A stretch of 64,000 bases of DNA from Paenibacillus sp. V4I7 (GCF_030817275.1 NZ_JAUSZD010000002.1:4092001-4156000), one strand, 5' to 3'. Counted from the first letter of the stretch, positions 8,871-18,326 are shown. Made by a program: numbers and translations. The notes: generated from the sequence alone by a model not told the origin.

Positions 8871-9215
8871 ATGCCTTTTCTCAGATTTAAAGGTTTTCAA
8901 AAGGATTTCATTTCCTCGATTTCAAGCACCATCATCCAACAATTTTCGAAGTTAACGGGCGTTGTGCAAGAAAAAATAAAAATCGAACTTCTTCTTGTGG
9001 AACAATTAAATAATTCTCCCCTATCCTTAGAAATATATATGTTCCCTAGAGATCAGGAATTGCATGATAACATTGTTAAAGAACTCTATACGATTTTATG
9101 TGAGCACGGCTTTCGCGATGTTCATATCTTTTTTATCCTGCTATCCCCTCATTTGTACTATAAAGAAGGACAACCTTTAATCACCAATCATTCAGAACCT
9201 TTCTTAATAACATGA
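8871..9215 (+). CDS. DUF1904 family protein
   Basis: A 114-residue protein beginning MPFLRFKGF, with a tautomerase-superfamily-like beta-alpha-beta pattern typical of the DUF1904 family (N-terminal strand, helix to about residue 30, strand KIELLLVEQ, helix HDNIVKELYTIL, strand DVHIFFILL). Members have no assigned reaction; the fold resemblance to 4-oxalocrotonate tautomerase is suggestive only, because the catalytic Pro is residue 2 here as in tautomerases. An AAGGA site precedes the ATG, and it has its own terminator. Confidence 0.7.
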   Translation: MPFLRFKGFQKDFISSISSTIIQQFSKLTGVVQEKIKIELLLVEQLNNSPLSLEIYMFPRDQELHDNIVKELYTILCEHGFRDVHIFFILLSPHLYYKEGQPLITNHSEPFLIT

Positions 9216-9238
9216 CGATATGGCGTGAAAAAAGAAAG

Positions 9239-9266
9239 AAAAGGCACGCTTAGCGTGCCTTTTCTC
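9239..9266 (+). terminator. Rho-independent terminator after the DUF1904 gene
   Basis: AAAAGGCACGC and GCGTGCCTTTT form a perfect stem with a short loop, followed by T residues. Confidence 0.85.
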
Positions 9267-9762
9267 TATTTAGCACATCTACCAACGGCCTAAGTCAACA
9301 AAAAAATTATCTTCAAGAGTAGATTATAATTATGAAGTAATAGCTTATTAGAACTCAACCAATGGATCATATCCCGTTGATTGTCCTCAGATACCCCATG
9401 ATCCGTCGGGTAGGTTCGAACGTGAATAGCGGTGAAGCTCCTGCAGATAGGCTGCTCCGCAGTCATTTATGACTTGGGACAGCCCCTTGTTTTGTCTTAA
9501 AGGACCTATCTCACATCTTCGGCGACTTTTTGCACAGCCACTTCATGTTCCAGAATTCCGCTAAAATTCTCTATTGTTCTAAATGATACTATGCGTACAG
9601 ATAGGATTTAACGTCCCTCCCGACCTATGCTTTCCAAATAATCAGATTGCATGGATAGCTCCAATCTATTTCGTAGCCGCCGAACATCTCGTGAAGCCGA
9701 TTATTGTTAAAAATGATCGAGTCCTTCTGGTCTTTGCTTTTTGCATTCTAAATTAGAAATAT
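9267..9762. other. About 500-nt gene-poor stretch with a hairpin and possible decayed coding sequence
   Basis: No intact gene is seen on either strand. A stem-loop at 9450-9484 pairs AGTCAT with ATGACT and GGCTG with CAGCC, followed on the plus strand by TTGTTTTG, and could terminate transcription. Around 9640-9740 the minus strand holds a roughly 30-codon open stretch (containing FNNNRLHEMFGGYEIDW) ending at a stop without a start signal, which may be the remains of a gene I do not recognise. Confidence 0.4.
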
Positions 9763-10188
9763 TTATTCATCGTTAAACTCCATATGTGTTTTTTCCTGTT
9801 TATAATAATCTAATCTGTCCTGTAAAGTACCCGTATGAAATTCGAACTTATGACCATCTGGGTCTGTGAAGTAAATAGACCTCTTATCTTTCTCGTCTCT
9901 TGGACGCCCAGGAAGGATGTTAACATGCAATTTCTTTAGCTTCTCATACAGATCATCAAAGTCGGCTTCCTCAATTGAAAAAGCAATGTGTGTGTAGGAA
10001 TGGTTTATTTCATTACGTGGAATATCTGATTCTACATTCAGGGCAAGCCACATGCCATTCAGATCAAAATAGGCCGTACTTCTTCCTTTAACTAACAGCT
10101 TAGCATCAAAAACTTGTTGATAAAACGAAATCGAATTCTCTAAATTAGAAACAGAAAATAATAAATGATTCAGACCTTTAATAGACAC
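9763..10188 (-). CDS. fosB: FosB-type metallothiol transferase (fosfomycin resistance)
   Basis: A 141-residue glyoxalase/VOC-fold enzyme matching FosB end to end: [16 protein letters not shown] at the start, [14 protein letters not shown] in the middle and [22 protein letters not shown] near the end (shown here only as landmarks). The metal ligands expected in FosB are present at His8, His67 and Glu116. FosB enzymes open the epoxide of fosfomycin with bacillithiol or cysteine using a divalent metal. The gene lies 17 nt after the MocR regulator and is probably in the same transcript. The assignment is strong; the resistance level is not knowable from sequence. Confidence 0.93.
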   Translation of the reverse strand: MSIKGLNHLLFSVSNLENSISFYQQVFDAKLLVKGRSTAYFDLNGMWLALNVESDIPRNEINHSYTHIAFSIEEADFDDLYEKLKKLHVNILPGRPRDEKDKRSIYFTDPDGHKFEFHTGTLQDRLDYYKQEKTHMEFNDE

Positions 10189-10204
10189 ATGATCACCTCG
10201 GAGT

Positions 10205-11662
10205 TTATTTATTTTTTATGACCCCAGCTAACTCTTTAATCATCTCCGCCAAATGCATAATACCCCATTCAAGCTCATGATGCTTGGCATAGGCATAGGA
10301 AATACGCAAGTAACTTCCTGCATTTCTATCATAAATTGAACCCGGATTCAGCAAAATCCCTGCTTTCAAAGCACGCTCAAACAGCATCTGCATGGGGACA
10401 TCCACGTTGAGGTGAACCCAAATGTAGAAACCACCTGCCGGCACTGACCATGATGCAATCTCCGTAAAATTGGTCTTCAACAACTGAACAGTTAGATCCC
10501 GTCTTATTTTAAGCTGCTCTCTAACATAGACAAGATGCTCTTGATATAAACCTCTACCAAGCCATTCGGCTGCTGCCCATTGGGATACCGAGCTCGAGCC
10601 GTAATCGTTCTGCATTTTGATATCAGCCAATCGTTCAATAACAGGCTCTGGGGCAACCACCCAACCAATTCGTAGTCCAGGACTTAAAGTCTTCGACAAA
10701 CTCCCCAAATAAAGGACCAGCGCATTGGGATCCCTAGCCTTCAATGGCGGAGGTGGCGGGGTTTCAAACCAAAGCTCCCTGTACGCATCGTCTTCAATGA
10801 TTGGGAGTCCCTCATCCGCGCAGATTCTCATCAGCGCTTGACGTCTCGGCTCTGACATCAACGTACTGGTAGGATTATGAAAAGTAGGAATGGTATAGAG
10901 CAGCGATGCGTTATAGCCTTCTTTGTAACGGCTAATCTGATTCGTCTGAATGCCCTCTTCATCCATAGGTAGACCAACTAGCTTAATTGCACTAGATTGA
11001 AACACATGGACCGAATACAGATAGGATGGCTTTTCCAGAAGGATGGAGGAACCTCGCTGCAGTAGTCCGATAGATATGAGCTGTAACGCTTGGAGCGAGC
11101 CCGATACGATAAGGATGTTGGAGGGCGACGTTTGAACGCCAATTCCTTGCAAGTAAGCAGCTATCTGTTCCCTCAAATACTGATTTCCTTTAGGTTCTTC
11201 ATAGCCCAATGAGAAAAGATTCAATGAACTATTTTCAAAAATCTTTTTCATTTGTTCAGAAGGAAGCAGCTCAGGGGAAAGCTCTCCAGTTCCCAAACGG
11301 ATAATGCCATCTTGAAATTCCGCACGATTAATGTGCTGTATGGCAGGCTGGTTTGGATAATAAGTACCAGCTTGCACATAAGAGCTCCAGTCTGGGGGAG
11401 GCGAAGCCGCTAAAAGGTTCCAAGAGTTATTGATAACTCTAGTCCCCCCTTTGGTGTTGCCCTCCAATAACCCCTCAGCTATCAAATCGCTCAGCGCGGT
11501 CACAACCGTACTTCGATTGACGTTAAAGCGTTCAGCCAATGCACGCTGCGAGGGAATTTTGGTCCCAACCGCCCATTCGCCTAGCGATATTTTGTTTTTA
11601 ATAAAATCTTTAATCTGACTATATAAAGGGGTTTCCGACGCTAAGTCCGGTTTCCAGTCCAT
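10205..11662 (-). CDS. MocR-type regulator (GntR helix-turn-helix fused to a PLP aminotransferase-like domain)
   Basis: A 485-residue fusion. Residues about 10-75 form a GntR winged helix ([11 protein letters not shown], then [18 protein letters not shown]). From about 118 on there is a fold-type I aminotransferase domain with HNPT (262-265), DDAYREL (291-297) and the Schiff-base lysine Lys324 in SLSKTLSPG. MocR proteins sense amino acids or vitamers through PLP and usually control a divergent neighbour. Here the divergent gene is a LysE/ArgO exporter, so control of amino-acid export is the natural inference. It is followed at 17 nt by fosB. Confidence 0.88.
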   Translation of the reverse strand: MDWKPDLASETPLYSQIKDFIKNKISLGEWAVGTKIPSQRALAERFNVNRSTVVTALSDLIAEGLLEGNTKGGTRVINNSWNLLAASPPPDWSSYVQAGTYYPNQPAIQHINRAEFQDGIIRLGTGELSPELLPSEQMKKIFENSSLNLFSLGYEEPKGNQYLREQIAAYLQGIGVQTSPSNILIVSGSLQALQLISIGLLQRGSSILLEKPSYLYSVHVFQSSAIKLVGLPMDEEGIQTNQISRYKEGYNASLLYTIPTFHNPTSTLMSEPRRQALMRICADEGLPIIEDDAYRELWFETPPPPPLKARDPNALVLYLGSLSKTLSPGLRIGWVVAPEPVIERLADIKMQNDYGSSSVSQWAAAEWLGRGLYQEHLVYVREQLKIRRDLTVQLLKTNFTEIASWSVPAGGFYIWVHLNVDVPMQMLFERALKAGILLNPGSIYDRNAGSYLRISYAYAKHHELEWGIMHLAEMIKELAGVIKNK

Positions 11663-11792
11663 GCAATGATCCTCTCCTAACGAGTTCTACTATAACATTT
11701 GGTTGGGTGATACGCCATCCATTTGGAGGGAGACATTCGATTGATTTGCTCTATACTAGTGAAGAATAGTCTTATAGATGGGGGAGATCGTT

Positions 11793-12398
11793 TTGCTGGA
11801 AACTGTTTTACATGGGCTTATTTTGGGTTGTGGGCTCATCCTGCCTGTAGGGGTACAAAATGTTTTCGTATTCAACCAAGGTGCCCGTGGGCCATCTTAC
11901 CTTAGAGCACTGCCTGTCATCCTCACGGCGTCGATTTGTGACACGATCCTAATTTTATTAGCTGTTTTAGGGGTCTCTTTCGTCGTATTAACCTTCGCTT
12001 GGCTTCAAGCAGCGCTCTATGGATTTGGATTCTTTTTCTTGTTTTATATGGGATGGGTACTCTGGAAAAGTAAACCTGGTTCGATGACCTCACAACGGGA
12101 AAACGAACCAAAAAAACAAATCCTGTTTGCAGCCTCCGTATCGTTAATGAATCCCCACGCTATACTGGATACGATTGGAGTTATCGGTACAAATTCCTTA
12201 CATTATGTTGCCGGAGAAAAATTGGCGTTCACTGTCTGCGTTATTCTAGTCTCCTGGCTCTGGTTCTTCGGTTTAGCGTTCGCAGGACGCCTAGTGGGTA
12301 AGCGGGATCCTCAAGGTCTATTCATTACCAAATTAAACAAGGTTTCTGCTTGTATGATATGGGCTGTTGCTGTATATATGGGTATGCAATTCATTTAA
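11793..12398 (+). CDS. LysE/ArgO family amino-acid exporter
   Basis: About 201 residues with six predicted membrane helices. LysE-family motifs are visible: GLILGCGLILPVGVQNVFV at the N-terminus, ILTASICDTILI, and ASVSLMNPHAILDTIGVIG in the second half. I place the start at the TTG at 11793 because a GGGGGAG ribosome-binding site sits just before it; an in-frame ATG at 11778 would contain that site. Members export basic amino acids such as lysine or arginine. It is divergent from the MocR regulator (115-nt spacer), which probably responds to the exported amino acid. Confidence 0.85.
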   Translation: MLETVLHGLILGCGLILPVGVQNVFVFNQGARGPSYLRALPVILTASICDTILILLAVLGVSFVVLTFAWLQAALYGFGFFFLFYMGWVLWKSKPGSMTSQRENEPKKQILFAASVSLMNPHAILDTIGVIGTNSLHYVAGEKLAFTVCVILVSWLWFFGLAFAGRLVGKRDPQGLFITKLNKVSACMIWAVAVYMGMQFI

Positions 12399-12486
12399 AA
12401 GGTATGGAGGAATAACAATAAAATCACCCTTACTTAGAGCATCACCTGGAGCAAATTTTTCGTACTCATTAAAATACTTTCGTTCA

Positions 12487-12530
12487 AATAATGAGCAGGC
12501 TGTCCCCCGACACCTGCTCATTATTTGTTT
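12487..12530 (+). terminator. Rho-independent terminator after the LysE/ArgO gene
   Basis: AATAATGAGCAGG pairs with CCTGCTCATTATT (13 bp) and is followed by TGTTT. About 90 nt separate it from the exporter stop. Confidence 0.85.
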
Positions 12531-12624
12531 CATTCCAACCAAATATCTAAAAAAACTACAAAAAAAACTAAAAACAATGGCATACCTGTGGGTCGAAAGG
12601 AGCGATATACTTAAGTCACACAAA

Positions 12625-12638
12625 TGAAAGCACTTACA
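12625..12638. promoter_or_regulatory. cre-like site before the TRAP transporter operon
   Basis: TGAAAGCACTTACA matches TGWAANCGNTNWCA at 13 of 14 positions (A for the central G). It lies 27 nt upstream of dctQ, downstream of a possible TATACT -10 element at 12606, a position from which CcpA would block transcription. Confidence 0.5.
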
Positions 12639-12664
12639 AAAAGAGAGAGGAGGTCCGCATTACA

Positions 12665-13168
12665 ATGAGAATACTTCGAAAAATTGCTCTCGGTATCGAT
12701 TCATTTATCGAGTCTGCCGCCCTCATCGGCTTGCTTAGTATGATCATCATCGTCACCGTACAGGTCATGACCCGCAAGCTGTTTGACTTCGTTTTCTTCT
12801 GGTCGGAGGAAGTGACGATGCTGCTTCTTGTCTGGTTTTCCTTCATGGGCATTGCGATAGGCTTTCGTGAGAAGCTGCATTTGGGCATCGATTCCTTCAC
12901 TCACAAGCTTCCAGCCTCCATCAATAAAGTTCTTGATAAAGTCATCGAGGTTGTTATTCTCGCCTTTGGTGCCTATCTTGTCTATTTTGGATGGGACTTC
13001 ACCGTCATGATGAATGAATCAGAATTACCAGCGACGGGCCTGCCTAACAGCACGCTGTATGTCATCATGCCGATAACCGGCGTCATGACCTGTGCCTACG
13101 CGCTCTTGCAGTTGTTTGGTATCGAGACGAAGCGGCATAAACATATAAAAGAAGGAGGTCCCGAATAA
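12665..13168 (+). CDS. dctQ: TRAP transporter small permease subunit (DctQ family)
   Basis: A 167-residue protein with four predicted membrane helices (about 15-38, 52-70, 93-112 and 130-150) and the DctQ pattern VMTRKLFDFVFFWSEEVTMLLLVWFSFMG. It pairs with DctM to form the membrane part of a TRAP (tripartite ATP-independent) transporter that takes up organic acids using an ion gradient. A GAGGAGG site precedes the ATG. Its stop overlaps the dctM start by one base (TAATG), so translation is coupled. Confidence 0.92.
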   Translation: MRILRKIALGIDSFIESAALIGLLSMIIIVTVQVMTRKLFDFVFFWSEEVTMLLLVWFSFMGIAIGFREKLHLGIDSFTHKLPASINKVLDKVIEVVILAFGAYLVYFGWDFTVMMNESELPATGLPNSTLYVIMPITGVMTCAYALLQLFGIETKRHKHIKEGGPE

Positions 13169-14460
13169 TGGATCCGACCATCGCTATTCTCATCCTTACT
13201 ATCACCTTTGTTGGTCTGATCGTCCTCCGCTTTCCGATCTCATTGGCTTTAGCAGGGTCTTCATTGCTCACCCTACTTTACTTGAAAGTTCCGCTGGCAA
13301 CCGTGGGACAAACGATGATTCAGGGAATGAACTCTTACTCCCTCCTGACCATTCCGTTTTTTATTCTTGCCGGGCAAATTATGAGTGAAGGCCAGATGGC
13401 ACTGCGGCTCATCAATCTCGCTCAAGTTCTCGTTGGAGGCATACGCGGAGGCTTGGCCATGGTCAACTGTGTCGCCTGTATGTTCTTCGGGAACATCTCC
13501 GGATCAGCCATTGCTGACGTCTCCTCCATCGGCTCTGTCATGATTCCGATGATGAAGAAAAAGGGCTATGACACCGATTACGCAGTTGGCGTTACAGTCT
13601 CTGCCGCCATTCAAGGCGTCGTTGTGCCGCCAAGCCACAACCTCGTGCTCTATTCCCTAGCGGCTGGTGGTGGAATCTCCATCGCTTCCCTTTTCCTAGC
13701 GGGCATAGTTCCGGGATTGATCCTATGTGTCTCCCTTATGATCACGAGTTATATTATCGCCATCAAGCGCGGTTATACGAAGAGTGAAGCTGTTCCCGTG
13801 CGAGAAATTCCGAAGATTGTACGCGATGGTCTGCTTTCCCTTCTGACAGCCGTTATCATTTTAGGCGGTATATTCACGGGATGGTTTACGGCTACAGAAA
13901 GCGGCGCATTAGCTTGTCTATACGCTTTTATTCTTACCTTTCTAGTGTACCGAGATATTCCCATAAGCCGGATGTGGATCATTCTCCAACGTACATTCCG
14001 GACCGTAGCGATGGTGCTCTTCCTGATAGCTGCCTCCGCTACCTTCAGCTGGGTACTTGCCTTTCTCAAAGTTCCCGGCATGTTAACGGATTGGATGCTG
14101 GGCATCACAGACAGCCCTATTGTCATTTTGCTGATCATCAATGTCTTGCTGCTCTTACTGGGGGCACCGATGGATATGGCTCCACTCATCTTAATCATGA
14201 CGCCTATTTTACTTCCTGTCGTGACGACCCTAGGCATGGATCCTGTTCACTTCGGCATCATTATGATGTTAAACTTAGGCATTGGACTGCTGACACCGCC
14301 TGTCGGAACCGTTCTCTTTGTAGGCTCTGCGATTGGAAATATTTCGATTTCTGAAGGCACCAAAGCCATGATGCCGTTCTTCTATGTCATGTGTGTCGTG
14401 CTCATGATACTTACCTATATACCGGGGCTTGTCATGTGGCTTCCTAACTTAATGAAATAA
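13168..14460 (+). CDS. dctM: TRAP transporter large permease subunit (DctM family)
   Basis: A 430-residue, multi-helix membrane protein. DctM landmarks are PFFILAGQIMSEG, FFGNISGSAIADVSSIGSVM and VVPPSHNLVLYS in the first half, and GAPMDMAPLILIMTPILLPV plus LGIGLLTPPVGTVLFVG in the second; these correspond to the two hairpin and substrate-site regions. It is the ion-coupled transport subunit. Overlaps dctQ by one base and is followed after 43 nt by the binding-protein gene. The order Q-M-P differs from the common P-Q-M order. Confidence 0.93.
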   Translation: MDPTIAILILTITFVGLIVLRFPISLALAGSSLLTLLYLKVPLATVGQTMIQGMNSYSLLTIPFFILAGQIMSEGQMALRLINLAQVLVGGIRGGLAMVNCVACMFFGNISGSAIADVSSIGSVMIPMMKKKGYDTDYAVGVTVSAAIQGVVVPPSHNLVLYSLAAGGGISIASLFLAGIVPGLILCVSLMITSYIIAIKRGYTKSEAVPVREIPKIVRDGLLSLLTAVIILGGIFTGWFTATESGALACLYAFILTFLVYRDIPISRMWIILQRTFRTVAMVLFLIAASATFSWVLAFLKVPGMLTDWMLGITDSPIVILLIINVLLLLLGAPMDMAPLILIMTPILLPVVTTLGMDPVHFGIIMMLNLGIGLLTPPVGTVLFVGSAIGNISISEGTKAMMPFFYVMCVVLMILTYIPGLVMWLPNLMK

Positions 14461-14503
14461 GGAAACAACGCAACTAATACGATAAAAAGGGTGAATATTC
14501 GAT

Positions 14504-15568
14504 ATGAAAATGAAAAGAAAATACATCACGGCTCTAAGTACTGTGATTGGTACTAGTCTCTTGCTTGCAGCTTGCGGTGGCGGCAGCACACCGACGAATA
14601 GCGGTTCAACAACGACTCCTGGAGCCGCGAGCCCTGCAGCAGCGACGAAGAAAGCTGATGGTCCTAAATTAAATTTCCGTCTAGCTGAGACACACCCCGC
14701 AGACTACCCAACGACGCTAGGCGATAAGAAATTCGCCGAACTTGTCAATCAAGCATCGGATGGCCGCATCAAAATCGATGTATTCCCTGCCTCCCAGCTC
14801 GGTGAGGAGAAGGCTGTGATCGAGCAAGTTCAACTTGGTGCAATTGAATTCACACGAGTCAGTACGGGAGCACTTGGCGGGTTCAACAAGCAGTATGAAG
14901 TGTTCAGCTTGCCCTACATTTTCGATAATGATAATCATCAATGGAAATTTCTAGAAAGTGAGCAAGGAACGAAGCTGCTCGATAGCTTAGAGTCTTCACG
15001 AATGAAAGGACTGGCGTATTACAGCTCAGGGGCTCGTCATTTCTATTCCAAGAAGCCGATTAAAAGCATCGCCGATCTGAAAGGACTCAAAATACGCGTT
15101 ATTCAAAACAAGGTCAACATTGATCTCATGAATGCACTTGGTGCGAATGCAACTCCTATGCCTTATGGAGACGTCTTCAATGCTCTGCAAACAGGTGTCA
15201 TCGATGCCGCTGAGAATAACTATCCAAGCTACTTCTCATCCAATCATTTTCAACAAGCCAAAAATCTCATTCTTGACCAGCACCAACGAGTGCCTGAAGT
15301 CCTTTTGATTTCTAAAGTAGCTTGGGATAAGCTGTCAGCTGATGATAAAGCACTTATTAAAAAAGCTGCTATTGAATCCGTCAAAACGCAAAAAGCAGAA
15401 TGGGATAAATTCGAGAAGGATTCCGAAGCCAAAGTGAAAGCGGCGGGAGTTACGATTACAGACGTATCTGACCTGGGGCCATGGCAAAATGCTGTAAAGC
15501 CTGTTATCGAGAAGTACCGCAACGACTACAAAGAAACGTTAGAAGCTATCGAGAAAGCTAGAAAATAG
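14504..15568 (+). CDS. dctP: TRAP transporter substrate-binding lipoprotein (DctP family)
   Basis: A 354-residue lipoprotein: basic N-terminus, hydrophobic stretch and the lipobox LLAAC (Cys about 24), then a Ser/Thr/Gly linker and the DctP domain from about residue 52. The domain shows RLAETHPADYPTTLG, PASQLGEEKAVIEQVQLG, the conserved KGLKIRVIQNKVNIDLMNALGANATPMPYGDVFNALQTGVIDAAENN region (given only as a landmark in parts: IRVIQN, TPMPYGDVFNALQTG, DAAENN), including the carboxylate-binding Arg of the IRV segment. It captures the ligand, probably an organic or sugar acid, outside the membrane and delivers it to DctQM. Confidence 0.92.
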   Translation: MKMKRKYITALSTVIGTSLLLAACGGGSTPTNSGSTTTPGAASPAAATKKADGPKLNFRLAETHPADYPTTLGDKKFAELVNQASDGRIKIDVFPASQLGEEKAVIEQVQLGAIEFTRVSTGALGGFNKQYEVFSLPYIFDNDNHQWKFLESEQGTKLLDSLESSRMKGLAYYSSGARHFYSKKPIKSIADLKGLKIRVIQNKVNIDLMNALGANATPMPYGDVFNALQTGVIDAAENNYPSYFSSNHFQQAKNLILDQHQRVPEVLLISKVAWDKLSADDKALIKKAAIESVKTQKAEWDKFEKDSEAKVKAAGVTITDVSDLGPWQNAVKPVIEKYRNDYKETLEAIEKARK

Positions 15569-15584
15569 CCATTCAAAACAAAGT

Positions 15585-15635
15585 AAAAAAAGGACATTCT
15601 AAGGGGTACAATCTCCCCCTCAGGTGTCCTTTTTC
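15585..15635 (+). terminator. Bidirectional terminator between the TRAP operon and the two-component operon
   Basis: AAAAAAGGACA and TGTCCTTTTT form an outer stem with an inner GGGG/CCCC pairing; A and T tracts on each side suit both converging transcripts. Confidence 0.8.
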
Positions 15636-15643
15636 ATTTGACT

Positions 15644-16396
15644 TCATTTCGCTTCATCGAGCCTACCGCCAGATTTCCTATATTCCAACGGGGAGCAGCC
15701 GATCAGCTTTTTGAACGTACTGCTGAAGTAAGAAATATCCCCATAACCAAGCCGTTCCGCGATCTCAGAAACACGTAAAGACGTTATTATAAGCAGCTTC
15801 TTCGCTTCTTCCATGCGCATTTCAATGACATAATCGACGAACTTGCCTCCCGTTTGCTGCTTAAAGAGCTGGCTTAAGTAGCTGGGGTTCAAGTGGACCA
15901 GAGCTGCGGCATCCGTTAAGCTGATATCTCTGGATAAGTTCGAGCCGATAAACTGCTGCACTTGTTCAATGGCTGACATTTCGTCCGTTCCGATTAGCGG
16001 GGAATCCACGAACCTCCTCGCGGTCTTCGTTACCCGGTCTTGCATCCATCGTCCCAAACAATCTGCCATTGCCTCCATTTCAACAGGCTTCAGCAGATAG
16101 TCCTTCACCCCAAAGCGTATCGCTTTCTGAGCTAGCTGAAAATCGTCATACCCGCTCACTAGGATTAAATTGGCTAACATCTGCGTCATCTGCTCCGCCA
16201 AAGCAATGCCATCCATGATCGGCATCTTTACATCCGAGATAACCAAATCAGCTTTATGCTTCTGCAGTGCATCTATCGCCTCCAATCCGTTCGCGCATTC
16301 CTGCACGATTTCGAATGGAAGCTTTGTTTGTTCCACGGCTTTCCGAAGCACGACACGAACCCATCTTTCATCGTCCACGAGAATGACTTTGTACAT
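15644..16396 (-). CDS. YesN-type response regulator (receiver plus AraC helix-turn-helix)
   Basis: A 250-residue protein. Residues 1-120 are a receiver domain with acidic pocket DD8-9, phosphoacceptor Asp55 (DLVISDVKMP) and Lys in LLKPVE. Residues about 145-245 are an AraC-type double helix-turn-helix (SLTDAAALVHLNPSYLSQLF, then RVSEIAERLGYGDISYFSSTFK). It begins 6 nt after the kinase stop within a GGAGG-rich stretch, so the two are translated together. Such pairs in Paenibacillus and Bacillus regulate adjacent carbohydrate or organic-acid uptake; convergence with the TRAP operon makes that the likely target. Confidence 0.9.
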   Translation of the reverse strand: MYKVILVDDERWVRVVLRKAVEQTKLPFEIVQECANGLEAIDALQKHKADLVISDVKMPIMDGIALAEQMTQMLANLILVSGYDDFQLAQKAIRFGVKDYLLKPVEMEAMADCLGRWMQDRVTKTARRFVDSPLIGTDEMSAIEQVQQFIGSNLSRDISLTDAAALVHLNPSYLSQLFKQQTGGKFVDYVIEMRMEEAKKLLIITSLRVSEIAERLGYGDISYFSSTFKKLIGCSPLEYRKSGGRLDEAK

Positions 16397-16402
16397 GATC
16401 TC

Positions 16403-18247
16403 CTACCTCCCTTCCTCTCCGTGAGGCTTCAGCGGCAGCTTAATTCTCACCAGAGTTCCTGCATCTGCGCCACTTTCTAGCTCTAGACCATAGGCCTCAC
16501 CAAACAGATAAGAGATACGCCGATGTACATTGACGATGCCGATCTGTGATACCGCTGTAATCATGTCCTTCTGCAGTAAATCGAGCTGTAAGACACGGAG
16601 TTTGGCAGCCGGAATGCCAATACCGCTATCCTGAATCTCAACAACAAATTGATGATCATTTAATTGAGCAGCTGAAATGACAATATGAACAGGTTGTGCG
16701 CTTGTTTCAAATCCATGAATGACACAATTTTCAACCAAGGGCTGTAAAGCGAACTTAGCGATGATTTGTCCTTCTGCCCATTCAGGGATCTGGAATTCAT
16801 AGGTGAGTTTATCGTCAAATCGATATTTCTGAATCCGCAAATACATGTCGCATATCTGAATTTCCTGCTGCAACGAGATCGTTGCCCCAGCATGATTCAA
16901 ATTGTAACGCAGCAGACGAGCAAGGGAAGCAACGAGCACAGAGATGTCGGTCATATCCTTTTCCAGTGCCATCCCACGCACTGTTTCTAAAGCGTTCATG
17001 AGAAAGTGCGGATTAACCTGCGATTGCAGTACTTTCAGTTCTGTCTCTTTTTGGCGCAGCTGAAGATCCTTCTCGCGGAGCTGAGAGTAGTAAATTTCAT
17101 CGAGAAGTACCTGGAGCTTTTCGACCATTTTATTAAAATCGTTCGTAAGCTGCCCAATCTCATCCTTGGATTCGATATCCACACGAGCCAGGAAGTCGCC
17201 CTCTTTCACTCTTTTCATGAAAAATTGCAGCGCCCTTACAGGTCGAACGATACTCGTAGCAAAACCAATCCCAATCAAATAGGCAATCAATAATGTGGCA
17301 AGGACCGTCCACCAAATCGTTCGTCGAATATACTCGGTTCCATGTGTCAATTCTTCTTCAGGGATCGTCGTCACCAACCGCCAATTTAAATAGGATGACA
17401 GGCTGAAGGTGTAGAAAGGCTTATCTCCTGTTTGCGCTTGGTAAGAACCGCTTTCCTGCTGTAAAATCCATTCTAGCTGATCCCAAGCCGACAAACGACC
17501 AATATCCGTGTACTCAGGTGAATAAATATAGCGCCCGTAGGAGTCGAGAATAGATAAATACCCTGTTCGGCCAATTGTAACTCGTTCAGCAATCTCTTGA
17601 ATCCGTTTGAAGTTGACCTCCATAATTAACGTTGCAACGGGTTCTAAGGTAAGTGGACTTACTAAGCGCTTCACGATGGAGAGAACAGGCACATATTCCA
17701 GCTCGTAGCGTTGAGAAGGCGGTCTGATGATCAACATAATATCACTGTTGGAGGGTACACTGGCAAACCATGGCTCCTGGATTAATTGCAGCGCCGGGGT
17801 CACATTTTTGTTCATGCTTGTATCTAAGACCGTCTGGTTTTCCATAACCAGCATGATCCGAGAGATGTCGGATCGAGAGTAAGCAGTATCGTTCAAAAGC
17901 TGCATCATCGGCTCGCGGATGCCTGAATTCTTCACCTCCTGTTCGCTTGTCATCCTAAGAAACTGCTGCATCGAAGGATGATTCTGCATGCGAATCGAGT
18001 CGATCTCGAAATCTCGAATATAATATTCAATATGCAGCTTGACTTGCTCAATGATTTGCTTGTTACTCAAATTGGCTTCCTCACGCAGCACTTCGGATGA
18101 TTTCTGGTAAGAAATCAGTCCAACCACAAGCAGCGGAATGACAACCAGCATAGCCGAATAGACGAGCAGTTTCACTGTCAGTGGACGATCACGCAAAAAC
18201 AAGCTTCTATAGAACCAGATCCAAGCTCTACGGCCTCTTCTACTCAT
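16403..18247 (-). CDS. YesM-type sensor histidine kinase
   Basis: About 614 residues, starting at the ATG at 18247, which has a GGAGG site 5 nt upstream. Layout: transmembrane helix (about residues 25-48, LLVYSAMLVVIPLLVVGLIS), an extracellular sensor domain of about 250 residues, a second helix (about 290-312), a HAMP linker, the His_kinase domain with the phosphorylated His in QSQVNPHFLMNAL, and an ATPase domain with the N-box (VENCVIHGFE) and G-box (DSGIGIPAAKL). It phosphorylates the downstream YesN-type regulator. The signal is probably the solute carried by the TRAP system. Confidence 0.9.
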   Translation of the reverse strand: MSRRGRRAWIWFYRSLFLRDRPLTVKLLVYSAMLVVIPLLVVGLISYQKSSEVLREEANLSNKQIIEQVKLHIEYYIRDFEIDSIRMQNHPSMQQFLRMTSEQEVKNSGIREPMMQLLNDTAYSRSDISRIMLVMENQTVLDTSMNKNVTPALQLIQEPWFASVPSNSDIMLIIRPPSQRYELEYVPVLSIVKRLVSPLTLEPVATLIMEVNFKRIQEIAERVTIGRTGYLSILDSYGRYIYSPEYTDIGRLSAWDQLEWILQQESGSYQAQTGDKPFYTFSLSSYLNWRLVTTIPEEELTHGTEYIRRTIWWTVLATLLIAYLIGIGFATSIVRPVRALQFFMKRVKEGDFLARVDIESKDEIGQLTNDFNKMVEKLQVLLDEIYYSQLREKDLQLRQKETELKVLQSQVNPHFLMNALETVRGMALEKDMTDISVLVASLARLLRYNLNHAGATISLQQEIQICDMYLRIQKYRFDDKLTYEFQIPEWAEGQIIAKFALQPLVENCVIHGFETSAQPVHIVISAAQLNDHQFVVEIQDSGIGIPAAKLRVLQLDLLQKDMITAVSQIGIVNVHRRISYLFGEAYGLELESGADAGTLVRIKLPLKPHGEEGR

Positions 18248-18271
18248 GTTTAGCCTCCATTCCGCCGAATT

Positions 18272-18285
18272 TGTAAACGCATTCA
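18272..18285. promoter_or_regulatory. cre-like site before the sensor kinase gene
   Basis: TGTAAACGCATTCA matches the cre consensus at 13 of 14 positions and lies 25 nt upstream of the kinase start, between it and the cupin-gene terminator. Confidence 0.45.
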
Positions 18286-18293
18286 ATGCGTAG

Positions 18294-18326
18294 GAAAGAA
18301 AAACCAGCTGCATAAAGCAACTGGTT
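18294..18326 (-). terminator. Rho-independent terminator of the cupin gene
   Basis: On the minus strand AACCAGTTG pairs with CAGCTGGTT, followed by TTTTTCTTT; the stem begins inside the stop codon region of the cupin gene. Confidence 0.8.

Noticed and set aside
12421-12490. A short frame starting IKSPLLRASPGANFSYS after a GGAGGAATAACA site downstream of the exporter
   Set aside because: It lacks a recognised start codon (ATA) and runs only about 22 codons into the terminator. It could be a leader peptide remnant, but there is no other support.
12333-12623. A 96-codon minus-strand frame downstream of the LysE gene
   Set aside because: It runs across the terminator hairpin and into the exporter coding region on the opposite strand, with no start signal.
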